DNA of 64,000 nt, from NCBI GenBank assembly GCA_947396885.1, contig OX377202.1:84734408-84798407 (forward strand), read 5' to 3'. A model generated the notes under the pieces. It was given only the letters and a program-made list of their open reading frames with translations. It was not told the DNA's origin and searched no databases. The stretch's first letter is position 1. Each line of letters begins with the position of its first letter. This stretch comes from Heligmosomoides polygyrus polygyrus. Taxonomy: Eukaryota > Nematoda > Chromadorea > Rhabditida > Heligmosomidae. The position numbers were made by a program, and so were the translations under genes. Shown piece after piece: positions 52,680 to 62,645 of the stretch.

Positions 52680-53185
52680 GCTGTTGCGGACGGATTAGTT
52701 GTCTGTTAGCCTCCACTCCGAAAAGACACTGGGAACTTCACCAGCTTTTCATCACGCTTATGTGGGAGTACCTGGACGCTTCTCATTACTGTGGCGAAAC
52801 GAGGAGAATACTACTGTCACTTCAGGTGCTTCTATAAATTACGTCTTCTGCAAACTCGAGGCCACCAGTGAAGGTTAGGGTACCTGCCCATTGCTTCAGA
52901 TGCGGCAGTGGACGTCGCTCAGTAAGTTCCACCAGAAGTGTCTTGTGTCATCATCCTGAGCGAGATTCTCGCTTGCCAACTTCCGCCCTCTGCGGAACGT
53001 GTGTGCATTGGGTGTACCCCACGAGCTGACAAACAGAAAAGACCGGTATGCAGCAGTCCTTATCAGGCAAAGATGGTCTGGAGGTCCTTGTTGCTCTCAG
53101 ATTCCGATCCGTGACTTGTATTAGGTTGAATGGAAAGTACATATACCGCCGCTTGTGCATTTTTTTTCCAAATCATTTCTCTCGT
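52680..53185. other. No feature supported
   Basis: Only short unassigned frames on both strands. Confidence 0.45.
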
Positions 53186-53189
53186 TCCA

Positions 53190-53950
53190 TACGTAAAACA
53201 ATTAACGAGTATACGCACCATTATCATCTACAACATATTGCCATCTGCTGAGTAGTTAGTGATCTCGCCTTTACAGAATTCCTGGAGTTTCGACAAAAAA
53301 ACTCCGCCAGGTACTTTTCAAGCTGCTCCATGTCGTCGAATTGTAAATGGTTCGACAACAAAAGAAGCAGTCTGTTGGAGGAAGGGTCGGTGAATGCGGT
53401 GGGTTTGCCAGAACATGCCATTTGAAACAAAGGAGTTTCTTCTGAGTCTCCTTTGCCACATGTGGACGCGCACTGTCGTGAAAGAAGAAAATCTTGTATT
53501 GTTTCACACGAAGAGCTGCTCCACCGCAAACCAACTGCCTGCAGTAGACGTCATAGTGACAGTAATGTTTGCGGGTAGCAGCTCCCAATGAATGACTCCT
53601 TTTCACCGAACACTGGGCATTACCTTTTTTAGGTGAAGTTCCGGTTTTGGCGTGAGAATTTCTTCTTCGCCGCGACTGGCCTGCGCGTGTGGCCATCGTA
53701 GACTGCCCATCTTTCGAAAATTCCGCCGTAAAGTCAAGAAGTTCATGCACGCATTCTGGAACACCTGTAGCTGGCAGCCGTTAAATTCATGCAGTATTCA
53801 CCCTCCATCTCCCTTCTGAACCAGCTGCAGAAGGCGCTCCTCATTCACTGCAATCGGCCTTCCAGACCGTGGTTGAGTAAAAGTAAAAGTCCTTCAAGTG
53901 AAAGCCTCCGTTCTTGAGCTTCCCAAGTAACCACACTTTCGCAGTGTCGT
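53190..53950 (-). pseudogene. Mariner transposase relic (DD34D type)
   Basis: Minus-strand pieces in order are SLEGLLLLLNHGLEGRPIAV then NEERLLQLVQ (the GRP hinge after the second helix-turn-helix), PKPELHLKKVMPSVR, GVIHWELLPAN, and FFHDSARPHVAKETQKKL with the second catalytic Asp. Next comes HSPTLPPTD with the third Asp 34 residues on, then LSNHLQFDDMEQLEKYLAEF in a shifted frame. The DD34D spacing defines mariner. The first Asp block (TGDEKW-like) is not readable, and there are at least three frameshifts or stops. It faces away from the mariner piece at 54.05 kb. Confidence 0.8.
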
Positions 53951-54049
53951 TTCACATACTTACTGAAGCCCATCTGAGAAGTTACCACTTCCGCCCTTTC
54001 CAGAAGCATGCCAAAACCCCAGTCTGTCTCGTGCCGAAACCCCGGTCCG

Positions 54050-54765
54050 ACGAGTCGACCTGTTTCGCGCAAATCTCGCCCAATTCCCAACCCCGAGCAG
54101 CCTGGTGTCAATAGTCACGCAAGATGAGAAGCACGTCTTCTACCTTAACCCTGCCAAGCAGCGAGTCTGGGTGAGGCTTGGTAACCTGTTACCAACCTTC
54201 GTTCGGCAAGATGTTAACGGCGAAAAGCACCTTTGGAGCTTTTGGGTCTGCGCCCATGGATCGGTTTACCGGAAGCTGTTTCCCAAAGGCACTACGATGA
54301 ACTCCAAGGCCATGGTGAGCGAAATGGAAGAGATGGGCCGGCGACTCGCTCTTATCCATTCGCAGCACTTCAAGAAGGTCCTCTTCTTCGACAACGCCGC
54401 ACCCCATCGGGAACAAGTAACCACGGATAAGCTTGGCCAGCTGGGCTACGTTCACATGCCTCAGCCACCGTATTCGCCGGACATCTCTCCATGCGACTAC
54501 CACCACTTCTTGGGCCTACGGGACTTCCTGGTCGGAAGGGACACAAAAACCAAAGCAGTCCATGACAACCATATCGAGCAGTTGATCAACACCAGGCCCA
54601 AGCAGTTCTGTAAGGATGGGATCAGGAAGTTAACTGAGCGATGGCAGCAAGGTCATTGCCCTTAATGGCAAATACATTCCTCATCGTCGTTGAGTTGTAA
54701 TTGAGTTATAAAGAGATAAAGATTTTTTCAATTTGTCTCATTACTTTTGCCCCCCCCCCCTAATA
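54050..54765 (+). mobile_element. Second mariner relic, adjacent and divergent
   Basis: Contains the transposase C-terminal two-thirds (54105-54665), a 3' UTR, and a 3' end with CAATTTGTCTCATTACTTTT followed by a C-rich run at 54748-54760, similar to mariner termini. The N-terminal DNA-binding part is missing or unreadable upstream of 54105. Confidence 0.75.
54105..54665 (+). pseudogene. Mariner transposase, C-terminal 186 codons open
   Basis: The frame begins at the first catalytic block (SIVTQDEKHVFYLNPAKQR; Asp in TQDEKH) and continues through KHLWSFWVCAHGSVYRKLFP. It then has KKVLFFDNAAPHREQVTTDK (second Asp) and MPQPPYSPDISPCDYHHFLG (third Asp), followed by LRDFLVGRDTK and a C-terminal TERWQQGHCP stop. 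Exactly 34 residues separate the second and third Asp, the DD34D signature of mariner. The cut-and-paste chemistry is from family knowledge. The missing helix-turn-helix domains, about 150 residues, make it non-functional, although all three catalytic residues survive in one open frame. Confidence 0.88.
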
Positions 54766-54769
54766 TTTT

Positions 54770-55880
54770 ATCCACCACGACTCTTGCACTGCTTGGCTTT
54801 TTGAACTTGTAAAGCAGAGGCAGGCGAACTCGCTTGCAGTCGAGAACTATTTTCTCTGCCATGGCCGTAACGGAATATGACGACAATAGTGGTAAATAGA
54901 TCATAGGTCAGCCTATATACTCGACATTGGGAGGAGGTTCCAGAACACTTTTCAAAAACTTGGCCGAACGCCAAATTGAGTTGAGGGGAACTTTCCTTAC
55001 AACGCAATACCAGTGACCCCTCCGACTGAGAGGGGTCCATAAATTTTTTTAGGGTATTATACACCTGGTTTTTATCCCCTTCCTACCTTTTTGTTTTATT
55101 TCATTTATTTATTTCAACACACGTTCAGGTCACAGTCTAGCGTAAGCGGAGAAAGGAACACAATACGAACAAACTAGCCAACATCTGTCAGCAAATAATA
55201 ACAATAATGACAATTACGCAACCACCAACAGAGAAATCGGTTCATCATATTCTTGGAGTTCAAGCAGCAAGACGCTGACCCTCGCACAGACAGCTTATAC
55301 AGGTCTTCCTATTTTCCAAGCAATAAATTGAATTCACTGACTATATTGTAGGTCAGAAGGTCAGATCTTATTCGTGGTTTTGCATTTTTAAGAGTATGCT
55401 TTCCTCTAAGAGTCCTTATCAGAACAATCCCCCCCCCAAAAAATAATTCGATTTATGGAAAGCTTACAAGAAAGTATTTTGTACATCATGACAGGATCTT
55501 AGAGTTTCCTTTAATTTTCAAGTGAAGGAAGGCCAAAGCGGAGAGAGTGTTCTTGACCACGTGGTACTAGACTGTAGTCCACCGAGAAGCACCTCATCAT
55601 AATTTTTTAAATGAAATCGTTTTGTACGCTCTCTGAAAAGTCGGTGTCCCTCTTTTTGGTAGGATTAGACATGGCTATTCCACAACAAGACGAACCCCGG
55701 TTTTGTAAAGTCTCATGTGAACCTATGGAAGGCTTGATTTCAGAACTTTGAATGGACTGTAGGTGTGATAGCTGGCTTTCTTCACTAAGACCCTGCAATG
55801 ATTGCAGAAAGACAGAATACTCGTGATAAGGAAACCTGAATCACGAGATTCTTGATTTCCTCTGGAACTTCTCGTTAATA
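54770..55880. other. AT-rich sequence; possible minus-strand LINE tail at 55090
   Basis: TTATTTCATTTATTTATTTC at 55095-55115 could be the tail of a minus-strand CR1-like LINE, but no RT motif could be read upstream of it on that strand. The remainder is unassigned. Confidence 0.35.
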
Positions 55881-55884
55881 ATAT

Positions 55885-57590
55885 ACAAGTGCTCCGACAC
55901 GCCTAACGGCGTGTCCCGCACTTGCGCGCTTCGCGCTACTTTGCACCATCACTGATCTAAAGAAGGTAGCTTTTGTCAAACTTAAAATTCGCTAACATCT
56001 AGGACTTGCTGCGTACTTCATCGGCATTAAGCCGTTCACCACTTCGGTACCTTTCATCGTAGTCATTTTCTCCACACCGTGCAGTAACATCATTGGTTTA
56101 TGCTGAGCAGTACTTCGGCCCCTCCACTGTGTACACGTCTTCCGAATCCGGGCGCCAGTATCCCCTCACTCGTTTCTTGTTCTTGTAGATCTAATTACTG
56201 GTACGCCTTGTCTTTCCCCCCCCCCCTCCCACCTTCCTGGTCCCAACCCCTGGCCCACTTCCTTGTTTTCACTATTGACCCCCTACAGGTCTTTTCTTGC
56301 TGGCTTCCCCACCCTGGTCGCTCCTTCAGGTTGTTCCTTTCCTTCCTGTGCGCTCACCTGGTTCACTCTAAAGGGCCCTTACTTCCCTTCTCCACCACTC
56401 CTTAGTGGTCCTACCATGCTCAAGGCAGACGTCGGTGACACGTATTCAGAATCAAACGCTCAGAAACGCGCACAGACGCCGCTGAGTCAAGCAGGGGCGG
56501 GCTGCGCTTCCTCTGCTGCAACATCCCATGTTTAACGGCAAACATTGCCTTTGCGAGGTATGCAAAGGCGTACCTGGCGCGGGTAAAGTTTTAAGTTCAA
56601 CATGGGATAATGCTGAGTTCTGCATGCGGCTAGTCGTCGTACGATGACGATGAGACCTCTGTTTCCTTTCTTTTCGATCTTCTGAATCCAGACGATTGTG
56701 ATGGGACGAAGGGAACCCGCCTTCTGGATTCAGGGACTCAGAAACACGCGCAGATGCCGCTGTGTCAATAGAGAGGAGGCTGTGCTTTCTCGGCTAGAGG
56801 AGCATCCCATGTAAATTCTGGATGCGGCCGCTCGTCGTACGACGACGGTGTCACCTCTTTTGACTCCGTCTGCTTGTTGCGCGACAAAGGGGACCCGTAT
56901 TCTGGATTCAGACGCTCAGAAGCGCGCAGATGTCACTGCGTCAAGCAGGAGGAGGTTGTGCTTCCTCTGCTGCAGCAGTAACGTTCTCCGTTCAACATGG
57001 GATAATGCTGAGTTCTGAATGCGGCCGGTCGTCGTGCGACGACGATGTGGCCTTTGCTTCCTTTAATTTCGCCTCATCTAACTGCAGACGGTTGTTGTGC
57101 AACGAAAGGGACTCGTCTTCTGAATTCAGGATTCGCTTAGAAACGCGCGCAGACGCCGTTGTGTGTCAAGCAGGAGAAGGCTGCGCTTCCTCTGCTGCAG
57201 CAGCATCTCATGCTCAATTCTGAATGCGGTGCCTCGTCGTTGGACGACGGTGTCTCCTCTTCTGACTCCAGAAGGTTGTGCTGCGATGAAGGGAACCCGT
57301 CTCCTGGATTCAGGCACTCAGAAACGCGCGCAGACGCCGTTGCATCAAGCTGGAGGAGGCTACGCGTCCTCTGCTGTAACAACATCCCATGTTGAACGGC
57401 AGACGTTGCCCGCGCGAGGTACGCAGAGGCGTCGCAAGGGGTTCCATGAGATTGCGCGTGCTTCCACGAGGCGTATCTCAGCCAGGTTCCCAACCTGAGT
57501 GAGATACGCCTCACCATCTACAGTGCAGGGAGCTAACTCAATTATATAGTGGTAGATGGCGCCGTTTATAATTGCATCTCCGCGCGGCTC
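55885..57590 (+). repeat. Dispersed repeat family D, copy 2, with internal satellite
   Basis: Second copy of 49320-50190, almost twice as long because of an internal ~200-bp tandem array at 56430-57410. The 3' end (GAGGCGTATCTCAGCCAGGT and its inverted GAGATACGCCTCACC at 57473-57515) forms a hairpin; the equivalent part of copy 1 carries a tandem instead. Confidence 0.75.
56430..57410 (+). repeat. ~200-bp tandem array (about five units)
   Basis: The palindromic marker TCGTCGTACGACGAC (variants) falls at about 56634, 56832, 57030 and 57234, a spacing of 198-204 bp. Each unit also has CTCAGAAACGCGCGCAGACG, TCAAGCAGGAGGAGGCT, CTTCCTCTGCTGCAG and ATCCCATGT. Copy 1 of the same repeat at 49.9 kb has only one such unit, so the array expanded within this copy. 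Confidence 0.85.
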
Positions 57591-58200
57591 AGCGTGATGG
57601 TTGGTTTGGTGGATAACTAGTGGGGTTGCTTTAGCATTCGTTGGAACAGAGGTTTATTCTCACGTTATATAATCTCAAGCGCCACGGGAGATTACATTCA
57701 TGAGTGCTTACTTACGGTATCACTAGGTTATGCCTGTGGAAGTTATTCAATTGTGCTTGTCTTATGTTGCTTACCCAAGCATCTTAAGTCTTACCATTGA
57801 AAACGAGATGACCTATATATTAAAATACAATAGTACGTTAATATATCTAGATTCACACCTAGATTGGGTATATTCACAACGGTTGACACAGCTATTGATT
57901 TTAGCCATAGCCCGGCAGCACCGCATCGCATTCTTCGCAGCCTCAAAACACCCATTTGGCGGTATTTTGGGTTACGGTATACGGCGAATCGAACAGCTGA
58001 AGGTTAGGGCGCAGCACGGCACGATTATCAGCGGCTGACTCGGTGTAGAGTTCGAGATTTCACCATCGGGGATGGATCACTTCGCTGTGCCCTCTTGTTT
58101 TGGTTCCCATTATCTTCGCAAACGTACCAACGATGAGCTACATACATGATTACCAAAGCCATAGACTGATCACTCGTTCTTTCGCTGCTCATTATGTTGT
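57590..58200. other. Unassigned
   Basis: A 102-codon plus-strand frame at 57730-58038 has no recognisable domain. Confidence 0.35.
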
Positions 58201-58215
58201 GCGATCAAGCACCAT

Positions 58216-58507
58216 AAAGGATAAAGGACGGCGTTATTCAATCCCTTCTGGGATGCGCCAGCGCATTCTACTTCTACGGGATGTCGTGGAGGCGACATGA
58301 ATGCGTATTTGGCCATACAATGACTTGCCGTGGCCAGCCGATGAACAAGTCAACGCCCTATCCTTCCCAGGCAAGTCTGGCATCAATTCACCGACCCCGG
58401 AGGGACTTGGAAGGCTTGGTTGGATTGGGCGGGATATCCAAACCAGGAACCTGGTATCGGGTACACGCGACAGTCGCGCATCCTCCGACTGCGCTACACG
58501 CGCCCAT
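58216..58507 (-). mobile_element. tRNA-derived SINE, copy 2, with 13-bp target-site duplication
   Basis: Over about 290 bp it matches the SINE at 7215-7508, including the A-box-like TAGCGCAGTCGG and the B-box region on the minus strand. The tail is shorter (CCTTTATCCTTTAT). It is flanked by GATCAAGCACCAT (58203-58215) and GATCAAGCAGCAT (58508-58520), a 13-bp duplication with one mismatch. The different target confirms independent insertion. Confidence 0.87.
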
Positions 58508-58519
58508 GATCAAGCAGCA

Positions 58520-60320
58520 TACAAGTCCTAATTCGTTCCGCCGCTTGCCACAGTGCTCCAGTGAATCTTCTGGGGGCAGTCGTTCGGTACAACGGCTGCC
58601 CGCCGCCCACTTCCCGCCCTGACCGCGCCGCCCTATTTGGACAAGTTTGCTGCGCGCGAAACCGTCGCTAACTGGCGTGACGTCGTCCAAAAACGTAACA
58701 GCTGATAGGAGACGATTAGGAAGCGCATCTCGGGGAACTCTGAAGTCATTTTCCAGTCGGTTCGGTTATGGAGACAGTTGAGGAAATGAGAACGTCACTC
58801 TTCTCTCTAGATTCTTTCAATTTTCACCACAATTCCTTAAATTTTCTTTTTTTTTAAGACAAGAGCTACTGGAGCGACGAACGTAAATAATTACTCCACT
58901 CCACTCCGCTCCAGTCGCTCTTACGCGCTGTTGTCGCCGAAGCATGAACAGGGTCTAAGGCTCTTTCAAACAGTGTATACATTTTTTGAGACAACCTGTA
59001 ATCCTGAAAACAAATGAGCTTGGACTGGAGCGCATTTCTGTCAATGGAGCGCGAAATCCTCGCGGGTATGCAGATATACCCTCAACGATCGTCGATTAAT
59101 CTCCATCCACTGCCACATTGATTGAATATGTTATAAAGATCTTTCCTTGTTTTGCAACATACAGAACTCGAACACGGACTGGTTGGACCCAAGGCAGGAT
59201 GTTACTCCACTGCACCATGGACACGGTTTGATCCAAAGCAATATCAGCGATATTTTTTGTGAGAAACTTCAGTACTCACCAGTTCAGCGGCCAATTAACA
59301 ACATAACTCTAAATCTTTATAGAAATAACATATCATAACAAAAAATTCACAGTAAAGGATACAGAACCGATATAGGAAGCGATATCTATGCGCATCCTTT
59401 TTGTCAGCACCCCAAGTGGCGTCACCTGGGGTTCTGATCGCCGACTTCCAGAGCACCCAGATTTCCGAAAGCGCCTTGGCTGAAGTGGAGCTTCAGGATG
59501 GTGATGGCTGGCGACGAACCGAGATACATGTAACATCTAGTAAAGAGCAGACACTGTAAGAAATATGGAGCCGATCAATAAGTCGACCAATAGACATTAG
59601 CTATGTTAGACAACAAGGCGAGTTGGGAAGTAGAAAATCACAAATGAGAGATGAATGAAGGTCGACAAGGCTGCAAAGAGGGGGGGGTCTGTGCTTGTGA
59701 ATTCGCACAACTGAAGAAAAATATCTGTGAAAAGACCGATAGTGGTCCCGTTATTCTTCTATGAAGAGCAAATCGCTCCAGTACTCCAGAATTAGTTCAC
59801 GATGAATAGATTACCGTAATTGGACCTAAAGAGGTCCACACAACGGCCTAAGGAACAGAACAGCGAATGGCGATGGCGGATACAGTACCCTGAGCAGGAT
59901 CGACAGTTTTGACGAGCGAGTTCATACGCTAAAAAGCGGGACGAACAACGAGTGGGACGGGAAAGTGGTGGATGGCAATCACACTCTGTCCAGTGTTGTC
60001 AAAGCTACCGTAACAGCAGCCATGTGAGCAGTACGACGAGCAGCAGCACACCGTTCGGTGCTCGGCAGCCCGACAAGGAACCGTTGCAGCTGAAAGTGGC
60101 CACAATAACGATCTGCGAAGTAGGTGCGACAAACTGAAGGGTAGGAATAAAGAAAGACAAAAGTTGACTAAACGCCCACCGATCTCCCAGACAGCTACAC
60201 ACTCGTACTCGTTGCGAGTCAGCGCGGTCGTGCCGGAACAAGTCTGCAGCCGACATCTCCCTAGAAGTGCGATTACACGTATATTAAGCTGTAGCTTGCT
60301 AAGGCAGCAGATCTATTTAA
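58520..60320. other. No feature supported
   Basis: Short frames without domains, and a run of nine G near 59680. I see no gene, repeat boundary or RNA. Confidence 0.45.
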
Positions 60321-60323
60321 TTG

Positions 60324-61570
60324 TTAGGTTGTCCGGAAAGGAAAGGGCGTTTGAGTGCTTCACTTTGAACTACTATAGCTTTCTCAAATATTATCGGATT
60401 TAGTCGAAATAAGCACCGTTCCAATCAGCACACATTTCCAACGGGAAACCAGTCGAATTATTCCATAAGCGAAAAAATTAGGTTGTCGAGATTCTACCAA
60501 ATCTACGAAAGCTGTCTTGGCTTGGTCCTGACTGGTGAAGGGTTTACCAAAGAGAAAGTTTTGAAAGGGTTCGAAAAGGTGATAGTCGGTTGGTGAGAGG
60601 TCCGGAGAATATCGCAGGTGAGGCAGAACTTCACCCTTAAATCGTTCAATTTTCGAATAGTGATTTATGAAACGTGTGGGTAGGTGTTATCGTGCAGAAG
60701 AGTCGCCTCTTCTGTTGAACAACGCTGGCTGAAGTTGCTCGGTGCATTTCGTCACTTTCCTTACAGTAGGACTCTACTGTGATCGTTTGGCCTGGTGCCA
60801 ACAAGTTTTAATGGATCTCACCAGCCGTCGACCACCACACAGTGACCGTAATCTTTTTTGATGGAAGTTCCCCATTGGAAACTGCTTAGGGGGTTCGTCT
60901 GCGTCCAACCACTGTCCGGAAGGTTTTTTGTTATTGTACAGAATCCATTTTTCACCACAACTGATAATGCGATCCAAAAACGAGTCCGATATGTTCCGTA
61001 AAAGTATAGAAGAACAAACGTGACAATTTTTGCCGCTTACTCAACTCGTGGGGCACTCAGTTTCGAGCTTTTCCAACTTCCCAAGGCGTTTCAAAGCATC
61101 GGCAACAACAGTTTTACTGACGTCGAGCTCTTCCCGATACCGAGAACTGTTTGGTATGGTTCGGGTTCCACCAATTTCTCGTCGTCTAGGATTCTTCTAG
61201 TTTGACCGCTACGGGGGTCATCTTCGAGGTCGAAATCTCCGGTTCAAAATTTACAGAATCACTGCCGCATGGTGCCTTCTCCAACACTATTAGGCTCCCC
61301 ACTTGATTGATTTGACAAGCTGTATCGGCCGCGCATTTCCCCAATTTGAAGTTTAAAAAAATATCGTTCGGAACTGCTCCTTCTACTTCAATAAGCTCTT
61401 CAAAAACAGAATTATAAGACAACGTTGATACATAAATTATTCAGTCAGATAGAGCGAAGGATTCTGTACAGAAAGTAGCATAATGCGCAGTGAAAGTTGA
61501 ATTTCTACTTAATAATAGATTGATGGAAAATAGTGAAACAAAACGTTGAGAACTTTCCCGACAAACTTAC
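60324..61570 (-). mobile_element. Full-length mariner transposon (1.25 kb), inactive
   Basis: Imperfect terminal inverted repeats TTAGGTTGTCCGGAAAG (60324-60340) and CTTTCCCGACAAACTTAC (61553-61570) enclose a minus-strand transposase. The 1247-bp length is typical of mariner. Confidence 0.85.
60420..61422 (-). pseudogene. Mariner transposase with frameshifts, all domains present
   Basis: Reading the minus strand, the N-terminal helix-turn-helix shows FKLGKCAADTACQINQVG near 61330. A decayed second DNA-binding region follows. The first catalytic block is RIISCGEKWILYNNKKPSGQ, where the usual Asp before EKW is Gly, with WLDADEPPKQFPMGNFHQKR after it. The second block reads LHDNTYPHVS. The third is YSPDLSPTDYHLF near 60590, and the end SRQPNFFAYGIIRLVSRW lies near 60450. 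Frameshifts separate the blocks and the first catalytic Asp is lost, so the protein cannot be active. It is intact in layout, unlike the three other mariner relics here. Confidence 0.82.
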
Positions 61571-61734
61571 ACTTATTTATACTACGTTAGCCAAAGACAC
61601 AGCCATAAACAAAACACCATCAGCCCAACAACCCTATGGAAAAATTGTAATATACATAGTTAAAAGAAGCACACAACCATTTAAATTTTCGGATAAACTG
61701 GACTGATTATTCAGTGATTACGTATCAGCAGATA

Positions 61735-61990
61735 TTTTTCCTCTCCTTTTCTGTCATTCTCTTTTCAAGTAAGAACTGCAAGAACATGGAATAGCTTGCC
61801 TAACGCTGTAGTTTCTTCGTCAATCCCAGCTGACACCAATCATAAGCGCACTTCAAACGAAGCGGTTTTTTCTGATGTTTTTTCTCTACATCCCACATTC
61901 AATCCATTAAATGCAAGCGAATCAGTATCAATATCTTGGAAACTTTGGGGAGCTAGCCGCTAGTAAAATAAAGATTTTCTTGAAAATAAC
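61735..61990 (+). mobile_element. CR1-like LINE, C-terminal scrap
   Basis: The plus strand encodes FQVRTARTWNSLPNAVVSSS followed by a short C-terminal tail, the sequence that ends many CR1/Jockey-type RT proteins (xRTVRxWNSLP). It closes with AAAATAAAGATTTTC. The rest of the LINE is absent. Confidence 0.6.
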
Positions 61991-62555
61991 TTTTTATTTA
62001 AACTAGACTGGGCTTGACTTTTCGACAAATTAATACTGTATTCGTTTTGGCTGAGTGAATAATTGTATTTATAAGAAAATTTTGACCGTCGTATGCAAAA
62101 AGGCACTCAAAAAACGTTCACAATTTTTGTTCGGTTCGACTTATTAGAGCTTGTGATAAAGTTACTGCACAGTTTCTCAATTCTTTGTCGAGGACGTTCA
62201 ATTACAGCTCAAGAACCTTCGTCAAGAGAAAGGACATTTAAGAAGTTAGCTGCGGATTGCTTTTTTCTTTCTTCAGTGAATGAACTGCTGAGTCTCTTAA
62301 AAAACACTTTTCGCGTAACGCAATTCATGGAAGAAATCGTTTTTGGTAATCTTTAAAAAGCAAGCGTTTCCTGTAATCTTTTGTGATCTACTAATCTTGT
62401 ATCACTTTTGACACAATAATTGTTTGCTTCCGCTAATCTTTAAAAAGCCGACTTTTGCCGTATTTTTTTGTGCTCAACTGATTTTGTATCACTTTGACTC
62501 AATGTTTTTCTATGTTTTATGCTCCCCCCATTCTCTATTTTTTCTTCCATTTTTC
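61990..62555. other. AT-rich, possible intron
   Basis: No domain-bearing frame. Pyrimidine-rich sequence (TTTTTTCTTCCATTTTTCAG) at its end makes an excellent 3' splice site for the exon that follows, so this may be an intron. Confidence 0.4.
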
Positions 62556-62557
62556 AG

Positions 62558-62645
62558 AAACGAGAAAATTAGAGAAAAAATATAAACCCTACTTGGGAGC
62601 TCATATGACTGAAGAAGATATTAATGTGTTAGGCTGGAACAGGAA
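62558..62645 (+). CDS. Orphan host exon abutting an RTE LINE
   Basis: Directly after CCATTTTTCAG (ending 62557) the sequence is open in one frame and reads TRKLEKKYKPYLGAHMTEED then INVLGWNRK, a non-repetitive, soluble-protein-like sequence. At about 62646 it runs straight into the 5' leader of the RTE LINE. The upstream exons and the continuation are not visible. I cannot name the protein. Either the LINE inserted into an exon of a host gene, or the exon's end is just at the insertion point. Confidence 0.45.
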
